The notes beneath the pieces were generated by a model. It did not search any database and was not told the origin of the DNA. It worked only from the letters and a program-made list of their open reading frames with translations. Made by a program: the position numbers and the translations under genes. This document shows positions 1 through 8,427 of a DNA stretch of 20,753 nucleotides, one piece after another. Within the stretch, counting starts at the first letter, position 1. Each line of letters begins with the position of its first letter. The stretch is from CAYONP01 sp964405335. Lineage in GTDB: Bacteria > Armatimonadota > UBA10988. Where the stretch lies: positions 1-20,753 of the forward strand of contig CAYONP010000096.1 in the NCBI GenBank assembly GCA_964405335.1, read 5' to 3'.

Positions 1-136
1 TCCGCGGGCGTGCGGCGGGCTCGATGGGGCGCGGGGGGGGTCGCTTGGGGGTCCCCCCACCGTGGGTGGGCCGGCGCGCGGGCCCGGGGCCGGAGGGGTT
101 GACCATCGTCAACATCGTCCGTCCAGCGTTCGACCC
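1..136. other. Non-coding GC-rich leader upstream of the first gene
   Basis: I see no convincing coding sequence in this stretch. It contains G-runs at 26-29, 33-40 and 47-51, a 6-bp stem with a 3-base loop at 56-70 (CCCACC/GGTGGG), and a perfect palindrome at 98-113. The hairpin has no T-tract, so it does not look like an ordinary Rho-independent terminator. I could not find a sigma70-type -35/-10 pair at normal spacing. Confidence 0.5.
98..113. promoter_or_regulatory. Perfect palindrome GTTGAC-N4-GTCAAC, possible operator
   Basis: The sequence GTTGAC, CATC, GTCAAC forms a 6+6 perfect inverted repeat with a 4-base centre. It ends 37 bases before the start codon of the first TPR gene. The size and symmetry fit a dimeric DNA-binding protein site, but no regulator is assigned. 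A 6-bp repeat can occur by chance, so this is a suggestion only. Confidence 0.3.
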
Positions 137-142
137 GGAGGA
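137..142 (+). promoter_or_regulatory. Shine-Dalgarno GGAGGA deciding the first start codon
   Basis: GGAGGA lies 8 bases before the ATG at 151. The other in-frame ATG at 142 overlaps this motif and would have no usable spacing, so 151 is the better start. Confidence 0.7.
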
Positions 143-150
143 TGAGCATC

Positions 151-2052
151 ATGATTGAACGGCCACGGGCGCTGGCCCTGGTACTCTGCCTGGCGCTCGC
201 CGGCGAGGTCGCCGCGCAGGAGGTGCCGTTCCGCACCATCATCGTGCTGCCGGCGAAGAACAACACCGAGAGCAACCGGCTGAGCTACTTCGCCCCGGCC
301 TGGCAGTACCTCATTCAGGAACGGCTGCGGCTGCTGCCCGGGCTGCACACCCCGCGGCTGAGCGAGAACCCGACCGCGCTGGGCGAGGCGATGAATCGGC
401 GGTTTGACCCCGAGGATGCCGCCGCGCGCGACCAGGTGGCGGCGCCGTTCTACGCCGACCTGATCCTGCTCCCGGTCATGGCCGCCGGCGCGCCCGACTG
501 GGAGATCGGGATGCGCGTCTATCGGCCCGGCGCGGCCGAGCCGGTGGCCGAGATCCCGGCGGTCAAGGGCACCGATCCGGCAGTCGTCGGCGACAACGTG
601 CTCACCGCCGCGCTGCAACAGGCGCTGAGTCAGCCGAGCCTGGCGCTGGCGGCCAATCCCGACACGGCCATCCGCGAGGACGACTTCCGCCTGCTGGCGA
701 GCTGGATCTACCGCTGGCCGTTCTGTGACGCCGACCAGGGCAACCTGCCCCGCGATGGCACGGCCAAGCAACTGGCTGACCAGATCACGAAGGACTTTCT
801 CTGGCGCTCGCAGTTCAGTCTGGTGGTCCAGCACGCCGTCTTCTGCTACGTCGCCGCCGGCGATGGCGCGGCGGCGGTGCGGGCGGCGCAGACCTATGCC
901 CAGCGCCGGACACGCGAGGCGCGGGCGCGCTATCTGCAGGGCGTCGCGCTGGCCGGCTCGGGCGACCAGGCGGCGGCCATCGAGCACCTGACCGAGGCGG
1001 CCAATCTGACCAAGGGCGCGGTCCAGATGGTCGACGCCCTGGCCGCGGCTTATCTCAAGCGGGGTGAGAGCGACAAGGCGGTGCAGCAATACGACGCGGC
1101 GCTGCAACTCTGGCCGCGCGTGCTGCCGTTTCAGCTCAAGCGGGGCGAGATGGCACTCGCCGCGCGCGACTACGAGACAGCGATCCGCTCGTACCAGAAC
1201 GCCGCGGCGGTCCAGCCACCTCGGCCGCAGGCGCTGCGCGGACTGATCGACGCGCTCGTCGCCGGCGGCCGTTCCGGCGAGGCGTTCGGCGCGGCGCAGC
1301 AGCTCGCTGCGCTGCTGCCCGGCGATGCGGCGGCGCTGCTGTTGGTCGCCGAGACCGGCCTGGCCGCGGGCGACTTCGCCGCCGCCCGCGTCGCCGCGCA
1401 GGCGGTGGTCGAGCAGGAGGCGAAGAACGCGGCGGCCCAGCGGCTGCTCGGCCAGGCGGCGCTGGCGCTCGAGGACTACCCGGCGGCCGAGGCGGCGCTG
1501 GCGGCCGCGGTGGCGCTGGAGCCGGACCGGGCGGCCACCTACGCCCTGCTGGCCGACGCGCGGCTGCTGGCCGACAACCTCGACGGCGCGGCCGAGGCGC
1601 TGGCCGCCGGGATCGGCAAGGCGACCGGAACCGAGGCGGCGCGGCTGAAGCTGGCGCTGGCCCGGGTCGAGTACTACCGCGGCAACTGGGATGCCGGGCT
1701 GGCGCAGATCGCCGCGGCACGGGCGGCGCTGCCCGATGATCTGGGCTCGTACTACCTCGAGGCCAATCTGCTGCTCTACAAGGGCGACCTGATGCCCGCC
1801 GCGCAGGCCTTTCTGGCCGCCTTCGAGCGAGACGCCGACGGCGCGCTGGCGGTGCAGACAGCAACCGAGCTGGCCGAGGCAGTGGCCGGTGGTGGCGCGC
1901 CGGCGCTCAAACTGGGCCTGGCAATGTGCTACCATCAGGCGGCGGCGACGCGCGAGGCGCGGCGCTATTACCGTGAGTTCCTCCAGACGCAGCCGCCGGC
2001 CGAGGTGGCGGCCTTCGTCCAGGAGCAGCTCACGGCGCTCGAGGGGCGGTGA
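151..2052 (+). CDS. Secreted TPR-repeat protein with TolB/CsgG-like N-terminal domain
   Basis: This 633-residue protein starts at ATG 151, behind a well-spaced GGAGGA. It begins with a signal peptide (about residues 1-23, ending near VAAQ), so it is exported, probably to the periplasm or outer envelope. Residues ~28-180 start with the pattern TIIVLPAKNNTE, which resembles the LPF-x-N-x-T strand of TolB-N/CsgG-type domains. A W-P-F motif near residue 187 follows, then an Ala-rich helical array from ~230 to the end with many TPR-like signatures (for example EAANLTKGAV and AVALEPDRAATYALL). TPR arrays are protein-binding scaffolds, and no catalytic motif is visible. The same layout and a similar C-terminus occur in the next gene, 14 bases downstream, so the two are tandem paralogs in one operon. 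Function is unknown; envelope assembly or cargo binding is inference. Confidence 0.85.
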   Translation: MIERPRALALVLCLALAGEVAAQEVPFRTIIVLPAKNNTESNRLSYFAPAWQYLIQERLRLLPGLHTPRLSENPTALGEAMNRRFDPEDAAARDQVAAPFYADLILLPVMAAGAPDWEIGMRVYRPGAAEPVAEIPAVKGTDPAVVGDNVLTAALQQALSQPSLALAANPDTAIREDDFRLLASWIYRWPFCDADQGNLPRDGTAKQLADQITKDFLWRSQFSLVVQHAVFCYVAAGDGAAAVRAAQTYAQRRTREARARYLQGVALAGSGDQAAAIEHLTEAANLTKGAVQMVDALAAAYLKRGESDKAVQQYDAALQLWPRVLPFQLKRGEMALAARDYETAIRSYQNAAAVQPPRPQALRGLIDALVAGGRSGEAFGAAQQLAALLPGDAAALLLVAETGLAAGDFAAARVAAQAVVEQEAKNAAAQRLLGQAALALEDYPAAEAALAAAVALEPDRAATYALLADARLLADNLDGAAEALAAGIGKATGTEAARLKLALARVEYYRGNWDAGLAQIAAARAALPDDLGSYYLEANLLLYKGDLMPAAQAFLAAFERDADGALAVQTATELAEAVAGGGAPALKLGLAMCYHQAAATREARRYYREFLQTQPPAEVAAFVQEQLTALEGR

Positions 2053-2056
2053 GGGC

Positions 2057-2061
2057 GGAGG
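2057..2061 (+). promoter_or_regulatory. Shine-Dalgarno GGAGG for the second TPR gene
   Basis: GGAGG sits 5 bases before the ATG at 2067 and supports that start over the in-frame GTG at 2049, which overlaps the upstream stop codon. Confidence 0.6.
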
Positions 2062-2066
2062 GTGCG

Positions 2067-4340
2067 ATGCGGCAGGTCAGAGTGCTGTTGGCCACGTTTC
2101 TGCTCGCCGGCGCGCTGGCGGCGGCGCCCGGCCTGCCGGGCAGCGGGCCCGGCGGCCCCGGCCTGCCCGGCGGTTCGGGCAGCGGGCCAGGACTGCCCGG
2201 CCTGCCCGGCGGCGAGGGCGGCACCGGCACCGCGCAGGGCCGGCGATACACGCTGCTGCTACTCCCGTTCATCAACGACACCGGCCAGGCCGACCTCGAG
2301 TTCTGGTCGCCCGCGCTGCCCGAGTTGCTGGCCGCCCTGCCCCAGGATGTCTACCTGCCGCTGACGCTGCGCCGCTCGCCGGCGATGCTCGAGCAGTTCC
2401 TGCTCGGCCGGCGCCGGCCGGTGCTCCAGTCGGCGCAGCAGGCGGCGCTCGAAGCCTGCGGCGGCGACGCCGTGCTGGTCGGGCGCTACGAGCAGAAGCC
2501 CGAGGGCTGGTTCGTCCACGCCGACGTCTATGAAGCCAATCCGCTCAGCGGCACGGCCAAGGGCACGGCCGAGGCGACCCAGCCGACCCTCTACCTCGCG
2601 CTGCAAGTCGTCGCCGGCGCGCTGCAGACCATTCTCGCACCGGCAGCCACCGCGCCGGTCGGCGGCGGTGAGGGCGGGGTCGAGGGTGGTCTTCCCGGCC
2701 TGCCGCCCGGCCCGGCCGGCGTCGGCGGCGGCAGCTCGGGCATCGGACCCGGCGGGCCGCCCGGCCCGGCGGACATCGGCGGCGGCAGCGCCGGCATCGG
2801 GCCGGGTGGACCGCCCGGCCCGGGCAGCGGTGTCGGCCCAGGCATTCCCGGCGGCAGCGGGTCGGGCCCGGGCGGGCCCGGCATTCCCGGCCTGCCCGGC
2901 AACGAGGGCGGGGTCGACGGCGTGCCGACGACCGGCGCGATGGGCGCGACGGGCGCGCTGTTCGACCTCGACGTCGAGCCGCTGGCGCGCGGCATCGCCG
3001 CTTGGCCCTACGGCGATCCGAGCCAGAGCTTCCGCGGTGATGTCGATGCGGCGGTGGCGCAGTTCGCCAAGCAACTCGAGACCGAGCCGCGCCTGGCGGT
3101 CGCCCACACCTGGGCGGCGCTGGGCGAGATGGCCGCCGGTGACGTTGCCCGCGGCCTGGCTCTGCAGCGGGCCTGGACCGAGGCGCAGGAGGAGAGCCCG
3201 GCCGACTGCTATTACCTCGGGCAGGTGCTCGAGGCGGCCGGCCGCGACGCCGAGGCGCTGGCCGCCTATGCCGACGCGGCCGAGGCCGAGGGCACCGCGC
3301 TGCTGGTCGTCCCGCTGCGTCGGGCCGAGCTGCTGATCGAGCGCGGCGAGACCGAGCAGGCCAACGAGGTTCTGACCACTGCGCTCGAGCAGACACCCGG
3401 ACTGCCGGCCTATCAATGGCTGGTCGGTGACCTCGAGCTGGCGCGCGGCAAGGTGCGCGAGGCGATTGCGGCTTATCAGGCGGCCGATGCCCTGGCGCCC
3501 GACGATCTCACCACCCGCCGCCGGCTGGTCACCGCGCACCTGCGCTGGGGCGACGGCAACGCGGCGCTGCGCCTGGCCCGCACCACGGCCGAGAAGCTCA
3601 GCGACGACTGGCGGGCGCGCGCGTTGCTGGCCGACGTCTACCTAGCCACCGGCAACAGCGCCGAGGCGGTTGCCGCGGCGGCCGAGGCGGTGCGGCTGGG
3701 CGGCGAGGTGGCCGCGGCGCACGAGGCGCAGGGCCGAGCGCTGTCGGCCGCCGGTCATCAGGAAGCGGCCATCGTCGCCTACGGCCGGGCGCTCGAGCTC
3801 GACCCGCTCGACAACCTGCCGCTACGCCACATCGCCACCGCGCACCTCTACGCCGACCGTGCCGATGCGGCGCGGAAGGCGATGGTCGAGGCGCTGGCCG
3901 CCGCCACGCCGGCGCAGATGCCGGGCACCTGCCGCGACGCGGCGCGGCTGGCCTTCTACCTGGGCGATCTCGAGGCCGGCCACGCCCACCTCGACCTGGC
4001 GGCGCAGTTCGCGCCGGTCGGTGCCGAGGACCATCTGCTGCGCTCGTTTTTGCTGCTCTACCAGCAGGCCGACGAGCCGGCTTGGGAACAGTTCGTCGCC
4101 GCACTGGCGGCCGGGCCCGACGCCATCCTGGTGGCCGAGGCGATGAAGGTCTGTGAGGGCGCGGTTGCCGCGCGTCCGCCGCTGCTCGCCGCGCACGTGA
4201 TGCTCGGCGTGCTCCACGAGCGGGCGAACAACCTCGACGCGGCGCGGACGCAGTATCGCGCCTACCGCGCCAAGGCGGGCCGTGGCTTCCTCGCCGAGTA
4301 CGTCACCGAGCGGCTCGACGCGACCCAGACGCGGCGCTGA
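2067..4340 (+). CDS. Secreted TPR protein with collagen-like Gly/Pro-rich blocks
   Basis: This protein has 757 residues from ATG 2067; a GTG at 2049 overlapping the upstream stop is the alternative. The signal peptide covers residues 1-19. The mature chain opens directly with a Gly-Pro-rich block (residues ~22-54, repeats of GLPG and GPG). A TolB/CsgG-like domain follows (YTLLLLPFINDTGQ from residue ~61), then a second, longer Gly/Pro block (residues ~199-285). A W-P-Y-G-D motif (near 313) leads into about ten TPR-like repeats running to the C-terminus. The W-P-[FY]-x-D motif, the LLP-x-x-N-T start and the C-terminal Y-R-x-[FY]/V-x-E-x-L pattern match the preceding gene, so this is its paralog with inserted low-complexity linkers. 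The Gly-X-Y register is imperfect, so a true collagen triple helix is uncertain. No catalytic residues are evident, and the role is unknown. Confidence 0.85.
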   Translation: MRQVRVLLATFLLAGALAAAPGLPGSGPGGPGLPGGSGSGPGLPGLPGGEGGTGTAQGRRYTLLLLPFINDTGQADLEFWSPALPELLAALPQDVYLPLTLRRSPAMLEQFLLGRRRPVLQSAQQAALEACGGDAVLVGRYEQKPEGWFVHADVYEANPLSGTAKGTAEATQPTLYLALQVVAGALQTILAPAATAPVGGGEGGVEGGLPGLPPGPAGVGGGSSGIGPGGPPGPADIGGGSAGIGPGGPPGPGSGVGPGIPGGSGSGPGGPGIPGLPGNEGGVDGVPTTGAMGATGALFDLDVEPLARGIAAWPYGDPSQSFRGDVDAAVAQFAKQLETEPRLAVAHTWAALGEMAAGDVARGLALQRAWTEAQEESPADCYYLGQVLEAAGRDAEALAAYADAAEAEGTALLVVPLRRAELLIERGETEQANEVLTTALEQTPGLPAYQWLVGDLELARGKVREAIAAYQAADALAPDDLTTRRRLVTAHLRWGDGNAALRLARTTAEKLSDDWRARALLADVYLATGNSAEAVAAAAEAVRLGGEVAAAHEAQGRALSAAGHQEAAIVAYGRALELDPLDNLPLRHIATAHLYADRADAARKAMVEALAAATPAQMPGTCRDAARLAFYLGDLEAGHAHLDLAAQFAPVGAEDHLLRSFLLLYQQADEPAWEQFVAALAAGPDAILVAEAMKVCEGAVAARPPLLAAHVMLGVLHERANNLDAARTQYRAYRAKAGRGFLAEYVTERLDATQTRR
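2709..2816 (+). repeat. In-frame 54-bp tandem repeat, two copies
   Basis: Two adjacent 54-base units (2709-2762 and 2763-2816) encode 18-residue Gly/Pro/Ser-rich units that begin GPAGVGGGSSG and GPADIGGGSAG and end GIGPGGPP. A partial third unit begins at 2817 (GPGSGVGPG). The high DNA similarity suggests recent expansion by slippage or unequal exchange inside the second Gly/Pro block. Confidence 0.75.
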
Positions 4341-4343
4341 GCG

Positions 4344-5096
4344 ATGGCCGAGGAGCCGTGGTACCGGCGCTACTTCGGCGCCGATTACCTGCGCATTTAT
4401 CGCCTGGCCGACACCGCCGCGCAGCGGGACTTCCTGCGCCGCACACTGCCGCCGCCCAGCGCCGCGCCGCGGCTGCTCGACCTGCCCTGCGGCCACGGCC
4501 GGCACGCCGTCTGGCTGGCCGAGCGGGGTTACTGCGTGACCGGCCTCGACCTCAGCCCGACCTTTCTTGGCGTGGCGCGGCAGGGCTCACGCGAGCAGTC
4601 GGCGCCGGTCGCCCTGGTGCGCGGCGACATGCGCCGGTTCCCCTTCGCGGCGGCGGCGTTCGACACGGCGATCTGCATGTTCACCAGTCTCGGCTACTTC
4701 GCCGACGACGACGATCACCAGCGCGTGCTCGACGAGTTCCGGCGGGTCCTGCGCCCGGGGGCGACGTTCATCCTCGACCTGGCCAACATCGACGCGGTGC
4801 GGGTGCAGCCGAGTCACTCGAGCTGGTCGAAAGAAGGCGTTACGGTGTCGAGCGAGTATCGGTTCGACGAGTCGACGCGGCGGGCGAGCACCCGCCGCAC
4901 GGCGCGCTTCGCCGACGGCCGCGAGGAGCACTACGAGAGCTCTGTCCGGCTGTTCGAGGGTGTCGAGATCGAGGCCATGCTGGCCGCCGCCGGGTTCGGC
5001 GTCGCGGCGCAGCAGGGCGACTATGCCGGCGGACCGCCGAGCGCGGCGCTGCCGCGGCGGATCCTGATCTGCCGGCGGGGAGAGGGTGATGCTTAG
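4344..5096 (+). CDS. Class I SAM-dependent methyltransferase
   Basis: This 250-residue Rossmann-fold methyltransferase has motif I at residues 44-53 (LLDLPCGHGR), which binds S-adenosylmethionine. The acidic end of strand 2 is at 67-70 (GLDL), the GDMRRFPF segment at 94-101 matches motif II, and FDTAICMFTSLGYF at 106-119 is typical of the Methyltransf_11/25 families. The segment RVLRPGATFILDLAN at 134-148 is the usual post-motif III strand. The C-terminal part (150-250) resembles the beta-rich cap seen in small-molecule methyltransferases of this type. There is no signal peptide, so it is cytoplasmic. It begins 3 bases after the TPR gene and its stop overlaps the next start, so translation is probably coupled. 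The substrate cannot be read from the sequence. Confidence 0.88.
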   Translation: MAEEPWYRRYFGADYLRIYRLADTAAQRDFLRRTLPPPSAAPRLLDLPCGHGRHAVWLAERGYCVTGLDLSPTFLGVARQGSREQSAPVALVRGDMRRFPFAAAAFDTAICMFTSLGYFADDDDHQRVLDEFRRVLRPGATFILDLANIDAVRVQPSHSSWSKEGVTVSSEYRFDESTRRASTRRTARFADGREEHYESSVRLFEGVEIEAMLAAAGFGVAAQQGDYAGGPPSAALPRRILICRRGEGDA

Positions 5097-8000
5097 CATG
5101 TGGATGCTCGGGCTGATCACGGCCGGCGGCGCGCCGGCACCGCATCTGGTGATCGACCAGCCGGCCGGCACGACGATCAGTGCCACGGTCGACTTCGACC
5201 AGGTGGCGGCCTGCTTCGACCCGCCGGCGAGGCTGGAACCCGACGCGCTGGTTGCCGGCCTGCCAGACGGCGCGGGCGGCTACACGCCGCTCTCGGCGAC
5301 GTTCGATCCCGAGCAGCCGGGCGGGCGAATCGGCGAGTTGACCGTCTACCTCGGCGAGGCCGCGCCGGCCGGACCGGTGCACGTCTTCTTCACCGCCGCC
5401 GCGCCGATCCGCCCGCCCGCGGCCGGGCCCGGCGCGCTGCAGGTCGGCCGCGACGGCGGGGTGATCACCGTCGCCGGGCCATACTACCGGGTGGTCCACG
5501 ATCCGGCCAAGAACGGCGGACTACCCAGCCTGATTGAGCTGCGCCCGAGCGGCAAGGTGTTCGACAGTCTGCTCTTCCACGACCGCGTCTGGACCCGACT
5601 GACCGGCGGCTTCGAGCTCGGCGACGATCCCGAGCCGAGCGTCGAGGTGCTGGTCGCCGATGGGCAGCGGGTCGTTGTCCGGGTGCGCGCGCGCTATCTG
5701 GCCGGCGGCACGGCGCCGCCGACGCGGCCGCGGGCGAGCTACGAGTTCACCTACCTGCCGGGCTCGCCCGAGGTGATTGTCAGCGGGCGGTTCGAGCAGG
5801 ATGCCGCCTGGCCGTGGAGCGAGCATCACTTCCTGCAGCTCCACTTCGACGACCAGGCCTGGCCGGGGTGGCTCGGCCCCGACGGTGCGGTGACGCCGTT
5901 CGCGGCCGAGAAGGCCTCGGCCGTGGTTCCCTGGGCCGCCTTCGCCGATGGCGACTCGGTGGTCGGCCTGCTCGGCCTCGGCTCCGTCCGGGTCTACGAC
6001 GGACGGGGCGAGTACGGCACCTACCTGCACGGACCGTGGGAGCAGTGGACCACCACCACGCAGCGGTACGAGAAGATCCTCTACCTCAGCGGCGCGCCCG
6101 GCTCGCGCGAGGCGATCGCCGCGGCGGCCGGCGCCGGCCGGCGGGTGGTGCGGGCGCTGGCCCTGCCCGCGACCACGCACGAGCGCCTGGCGATGCTGGC
6201 CGACGGCGCGGCACAGCGGCCGACGATCGGCTGGCTGGCCAGCCTGATCCGCGGCCTGGCCGCCGAGGGCCGGTTGCTCGACGCGCATCGCACCGCCGGC
6301 GAGCTGATGCTCCGCTCGCAGGGCGAGGCGGAGAACCTGACCTGGCTGCAGCCACGAGTCGGCGCCTACCTGCTCGCCTCGGACGAGCTCGGCGTGGCGG
6401 TCCGTGGCGGGATGCTGGCCAGCCTCTACGACCTTGGCGCGCAGCGCGAGCTGCTCGGCGCCGCCGTGCCGCTGTGGCAGGCGACGCTCCGCACCGACGA
6501 CCGGCGGCTGCTCGACTACCGGCCCGACGGCGCGGCGGCGGCTCAGCCGGCCGAGCTCACCCGCGCGACGATGCTCCAGCACTCACACGAGGGCAGCCTG
6601 CGCGACGGTCAGCGATCGGTACCCGGGCCGCTGGTGACGACGACGCTCCAACTGGATGGCCCGCGACTGCGGTTGCACATCGACATCGACAACGACACGC
6701 CCTACTCGCTGTGGAACGTGCGCACGCCCGAGCTGGCGCTGCCGCCCCTCGGCGGCGACGGCCGCGACGACGCGGTGCTCTACCCGTTCCGCTGCGGCGT
6801 GCTGCGCGAGAACCCGACCGTCACCGGCGTGCAGTACGGCTCGCGTTACCCGAGCGGCGCGGCGGTGATGCAGTTCTCGGCCATGTACGATGCGGCCGGC
6901 GGCGTCTATCTCGGCATCCACGACCCCGAGGCGAGCTGCAAGGAGCCGCGGGTGCAGGGGCCCGACGCCGACAACCGCATCGCCATGTGGTATGAGTGGC
7001 CGATGCCCGACATGGGCAAGCCGGGCAACGACTGGCGGCAGCCGGGCGAGACGGTGATCGAGCTGTTTCGCGGCGACTGGTACGACGCCAGCCTGATCTA
7101 CCGCGACTGGGTCGCCGCCGAGGCGCCCTGGTGGCCGGCGCGGAGCGAACGACGCACGCCCGAGTGGATGCCCGAGCTATGCGTCTGGGCGCTGCCCAAC
7201 GGCCATGCTTACGAGCCGGACAACGTCGTCGCGCGGGTCAAACGGTTCGCCGAGTTCATGGACGTGCCGACGGCCATCCACTGGTACACCTGGCACGAGA
7301 TCCCGTTCGACACCTACTACCCGCACTACAACCCGACCAAGCCGCGCATGGCCGAGGGCGTGGCCGAGCTGCAGGCCGCCGGGGTGCGGGTCATGCCCTA
7401 CATCAACGGACGGCTGTGGGACAGCCGGCTCGACGACTTCAAGGAGGCCGCCATCGCCGCGGCCTGCTGGACCGAGGAGGGCCGGCCGTACATCGAGGAG
7501 TATGGCAACGGGGTGCCCAACGCGCCGATGGACCCGACCACCGAGCTGTGGCAACGGACGGTGCGCGAGACGGTGCTCTGGCTGCAGGACGAGGTCGGCG
7601 TCGACGGAGTCTACATCGACCAGATCGGCGCCGCGGCGCCGGTGCTGCAGTTCAATCCGAACGTCGCTCACCCGCTCGGCGGCGGGAGCTGGTGGACGGT
7701 CGACGGCTACTGGCCGCTGCTGGCACGACTGCGCGCCGAGATGGGCGCCGACAAGTTCATCACCACCGAGGACAACGCCGACTGCTACGCCCACCTGATG
7801 GACGGCTTCCTCGCCTGGGCGTGGCAGTCCGACGGCATGGTGCCGGCGTTCAGCGCGGTCTATGCCGGGCAGATCGCGATGTTCGGCCGGGCCGGCAATG
7901 GCGACGACCTGGCCCGGCGGATGAAGGCCGCGCAGTCGCTCGTTTTCGGCGAGCAGCTCGGCTGGTGGGACCCCGGCGTGGTCGAGCAACCCGCCGGCGT

Positions 8001-8400
8001 TCTGCTCCGCGAGTGCGCCCGGATGCGCCACGAGCTGATTGAGTTCCTGGCCCACGGCACCATGTTGCGCCCGCCGGTGCTGGGCGACATGCCCGAGGTC
8101 ACCGCCGACTGGGCCTTCGGCGGGCCGAGCCAGGTGACCTTCGGCGTGGTCCAAACCGGCGCCTGGCGCGCGCCCGACGGCCGGGTGGCCATCATCCTGG
8201 CCAACTGCGGCGACGAGGAAGTAACCACCACGGTGGCTTTCAACCGTAGCGACTACGGCTATCGACCGGACGCGACGCTGACCGCCTTCACCCGCCAGCC
8301 GGGCGTCGACGGCGGCCGGCTGGCCCTGCCGCCCGACTGGACCGGCCCGGTGACCGTGCCGGCGATGGGCGCGATGGCGATCGTGATCGAAGCGCCGTAG
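5089..8400 (+). CDS. DUF6259-type putative glycoside hydrolase, large multidomain
   Basis: This protein has about 1103 residues from ATG 5089, which overlaps the methyltransferase stop by 8 bases behind a GGGGAGAGG-type ribosome site. A GTG at 5086 and an ATG at 5098 are alternatives. A short hydrophobic start may be a signal peptide. Residues ~1-410 form an N-terminal part with beta-sandwich character (PYYRVVHDP, TYLHGPWEQW) followed by a short Ala-rich helical segment. Residues ~430-690 form a second beta-rich domain that includes GVYLGIHDPEASCKE. A (beta/alpha)8-like barrel spans ~690-960 with IHWYTWHE, VRVMPYINGRLW, GVDGVYIDQIG and FITTEDNAD. By position, Asp844 (VYID) and Glu894 or Asp895 (TTED) are the likely catalytic pair. 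A C-terminal beta domain closes the protein. The family is predicted to act on carbohydrate, but I cannot name the substrate or linkage. Confidence 0.8.
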   Translation: MLSMWMLGLITAGGAPAPHLVIDQPAGTTISATVDFDQVAACFDPPARLEPDALVAGLPDGAGGYTPLSATFDPEQPGGRIGELTVYLGEAAPAGPVHVFFTAAAPIRPPAAGPGALQVGRDGGVITVAGPYYRVVHDPAKNGGLPSLIELRPSGKVFDSLLFHDRVWTRLTGGFELGDDPEPSVEVLVADGQRVVVRVRARYLAGGTAPPTRPRASYEFTYLPGSPEVIVSGRFEQDAAWPWSEHHFLQLHFDDQAWPGWLGPDGAVTPFAAEKASAVVPWAAFADGDSVVGLLGLGSVRVYDGRGEYGTYLHGPWEQWTTTTQRYEKILYLSGAPGSREAIAAAAGAGRRVVRALALPATTHERLAMLADGAAQRPTIGWLASLIRGLAAEGRLLDAHRTAGELMLRSQGEAENLTWLQPRVGAYLLASDELGVAVRGGMLASLYDLGAQRELLGAAVPLWQATLRTDDRRLLDYRPDGAAAAQPAELTRATMLQHSHEGSLRDGQRSVPGPLVTTTLQLDGPRLRLHIDIDNDTPYSLWNVRTPELALPPLGGDGRDDAVLYPFRCGVLRENPTVTGVQYGSRYPSGAAVMQFSAMYDAAGGVYLGIHDPEASCKEPRVQGPDADNRIAMWYEWPMPDMGKPGNDWRQPGETVIELFRGDWYDASLIYRDWVAAEAPWWPARSERRTPEWMPELCVWALPNGHAYEPDNVVARVKRFAEFMDVPTAIHWYTWHEIPFDTYYPHYNPTKPRMAEGVAELQAAGVRVMPYINGRLWDSRLDDFKEAAIAAACWTEEGRPYIEEYGNGVPNAPMDPTTELWQRTVRETVLWLQDEVGVDGVYIDQIGAAAPVLQFNPNVAHPLGGGSWWTVDGYWPLLARLRAEMGADKFITTEDNADCYAHLMDGFLAWAWQSDGMVPAFSAVYAGQIAMFGRAGNGDDLARRMKAAQSLVFGEQLGWWDPGVVEQPAGVLLRECARMRHELIEFLAHGTMLRPPVLGDMPEVTADWAFGGPSQVTFGVVQTGAWRAPDGRVAIILANCGDEEVTTTVAFNRSDYGYRPDATLTAFTRQPGVDGGRLALPPDWTGPVTVPAMGAMAIVIEAP

Positions 8401-8427
8401 TCTGTTGTCGCGAACGCGCTGCCCGCC

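Noticed and set aside
109..1935. Long minus-strand reading frame opposite the first TPR gene
   Set aside because: It is the antisense of a gene with a signal peptide, ribosome site and TPR pattern. Its product is Arg/Gln/Gly-rich with no recognisable domain, as expected from high GC.
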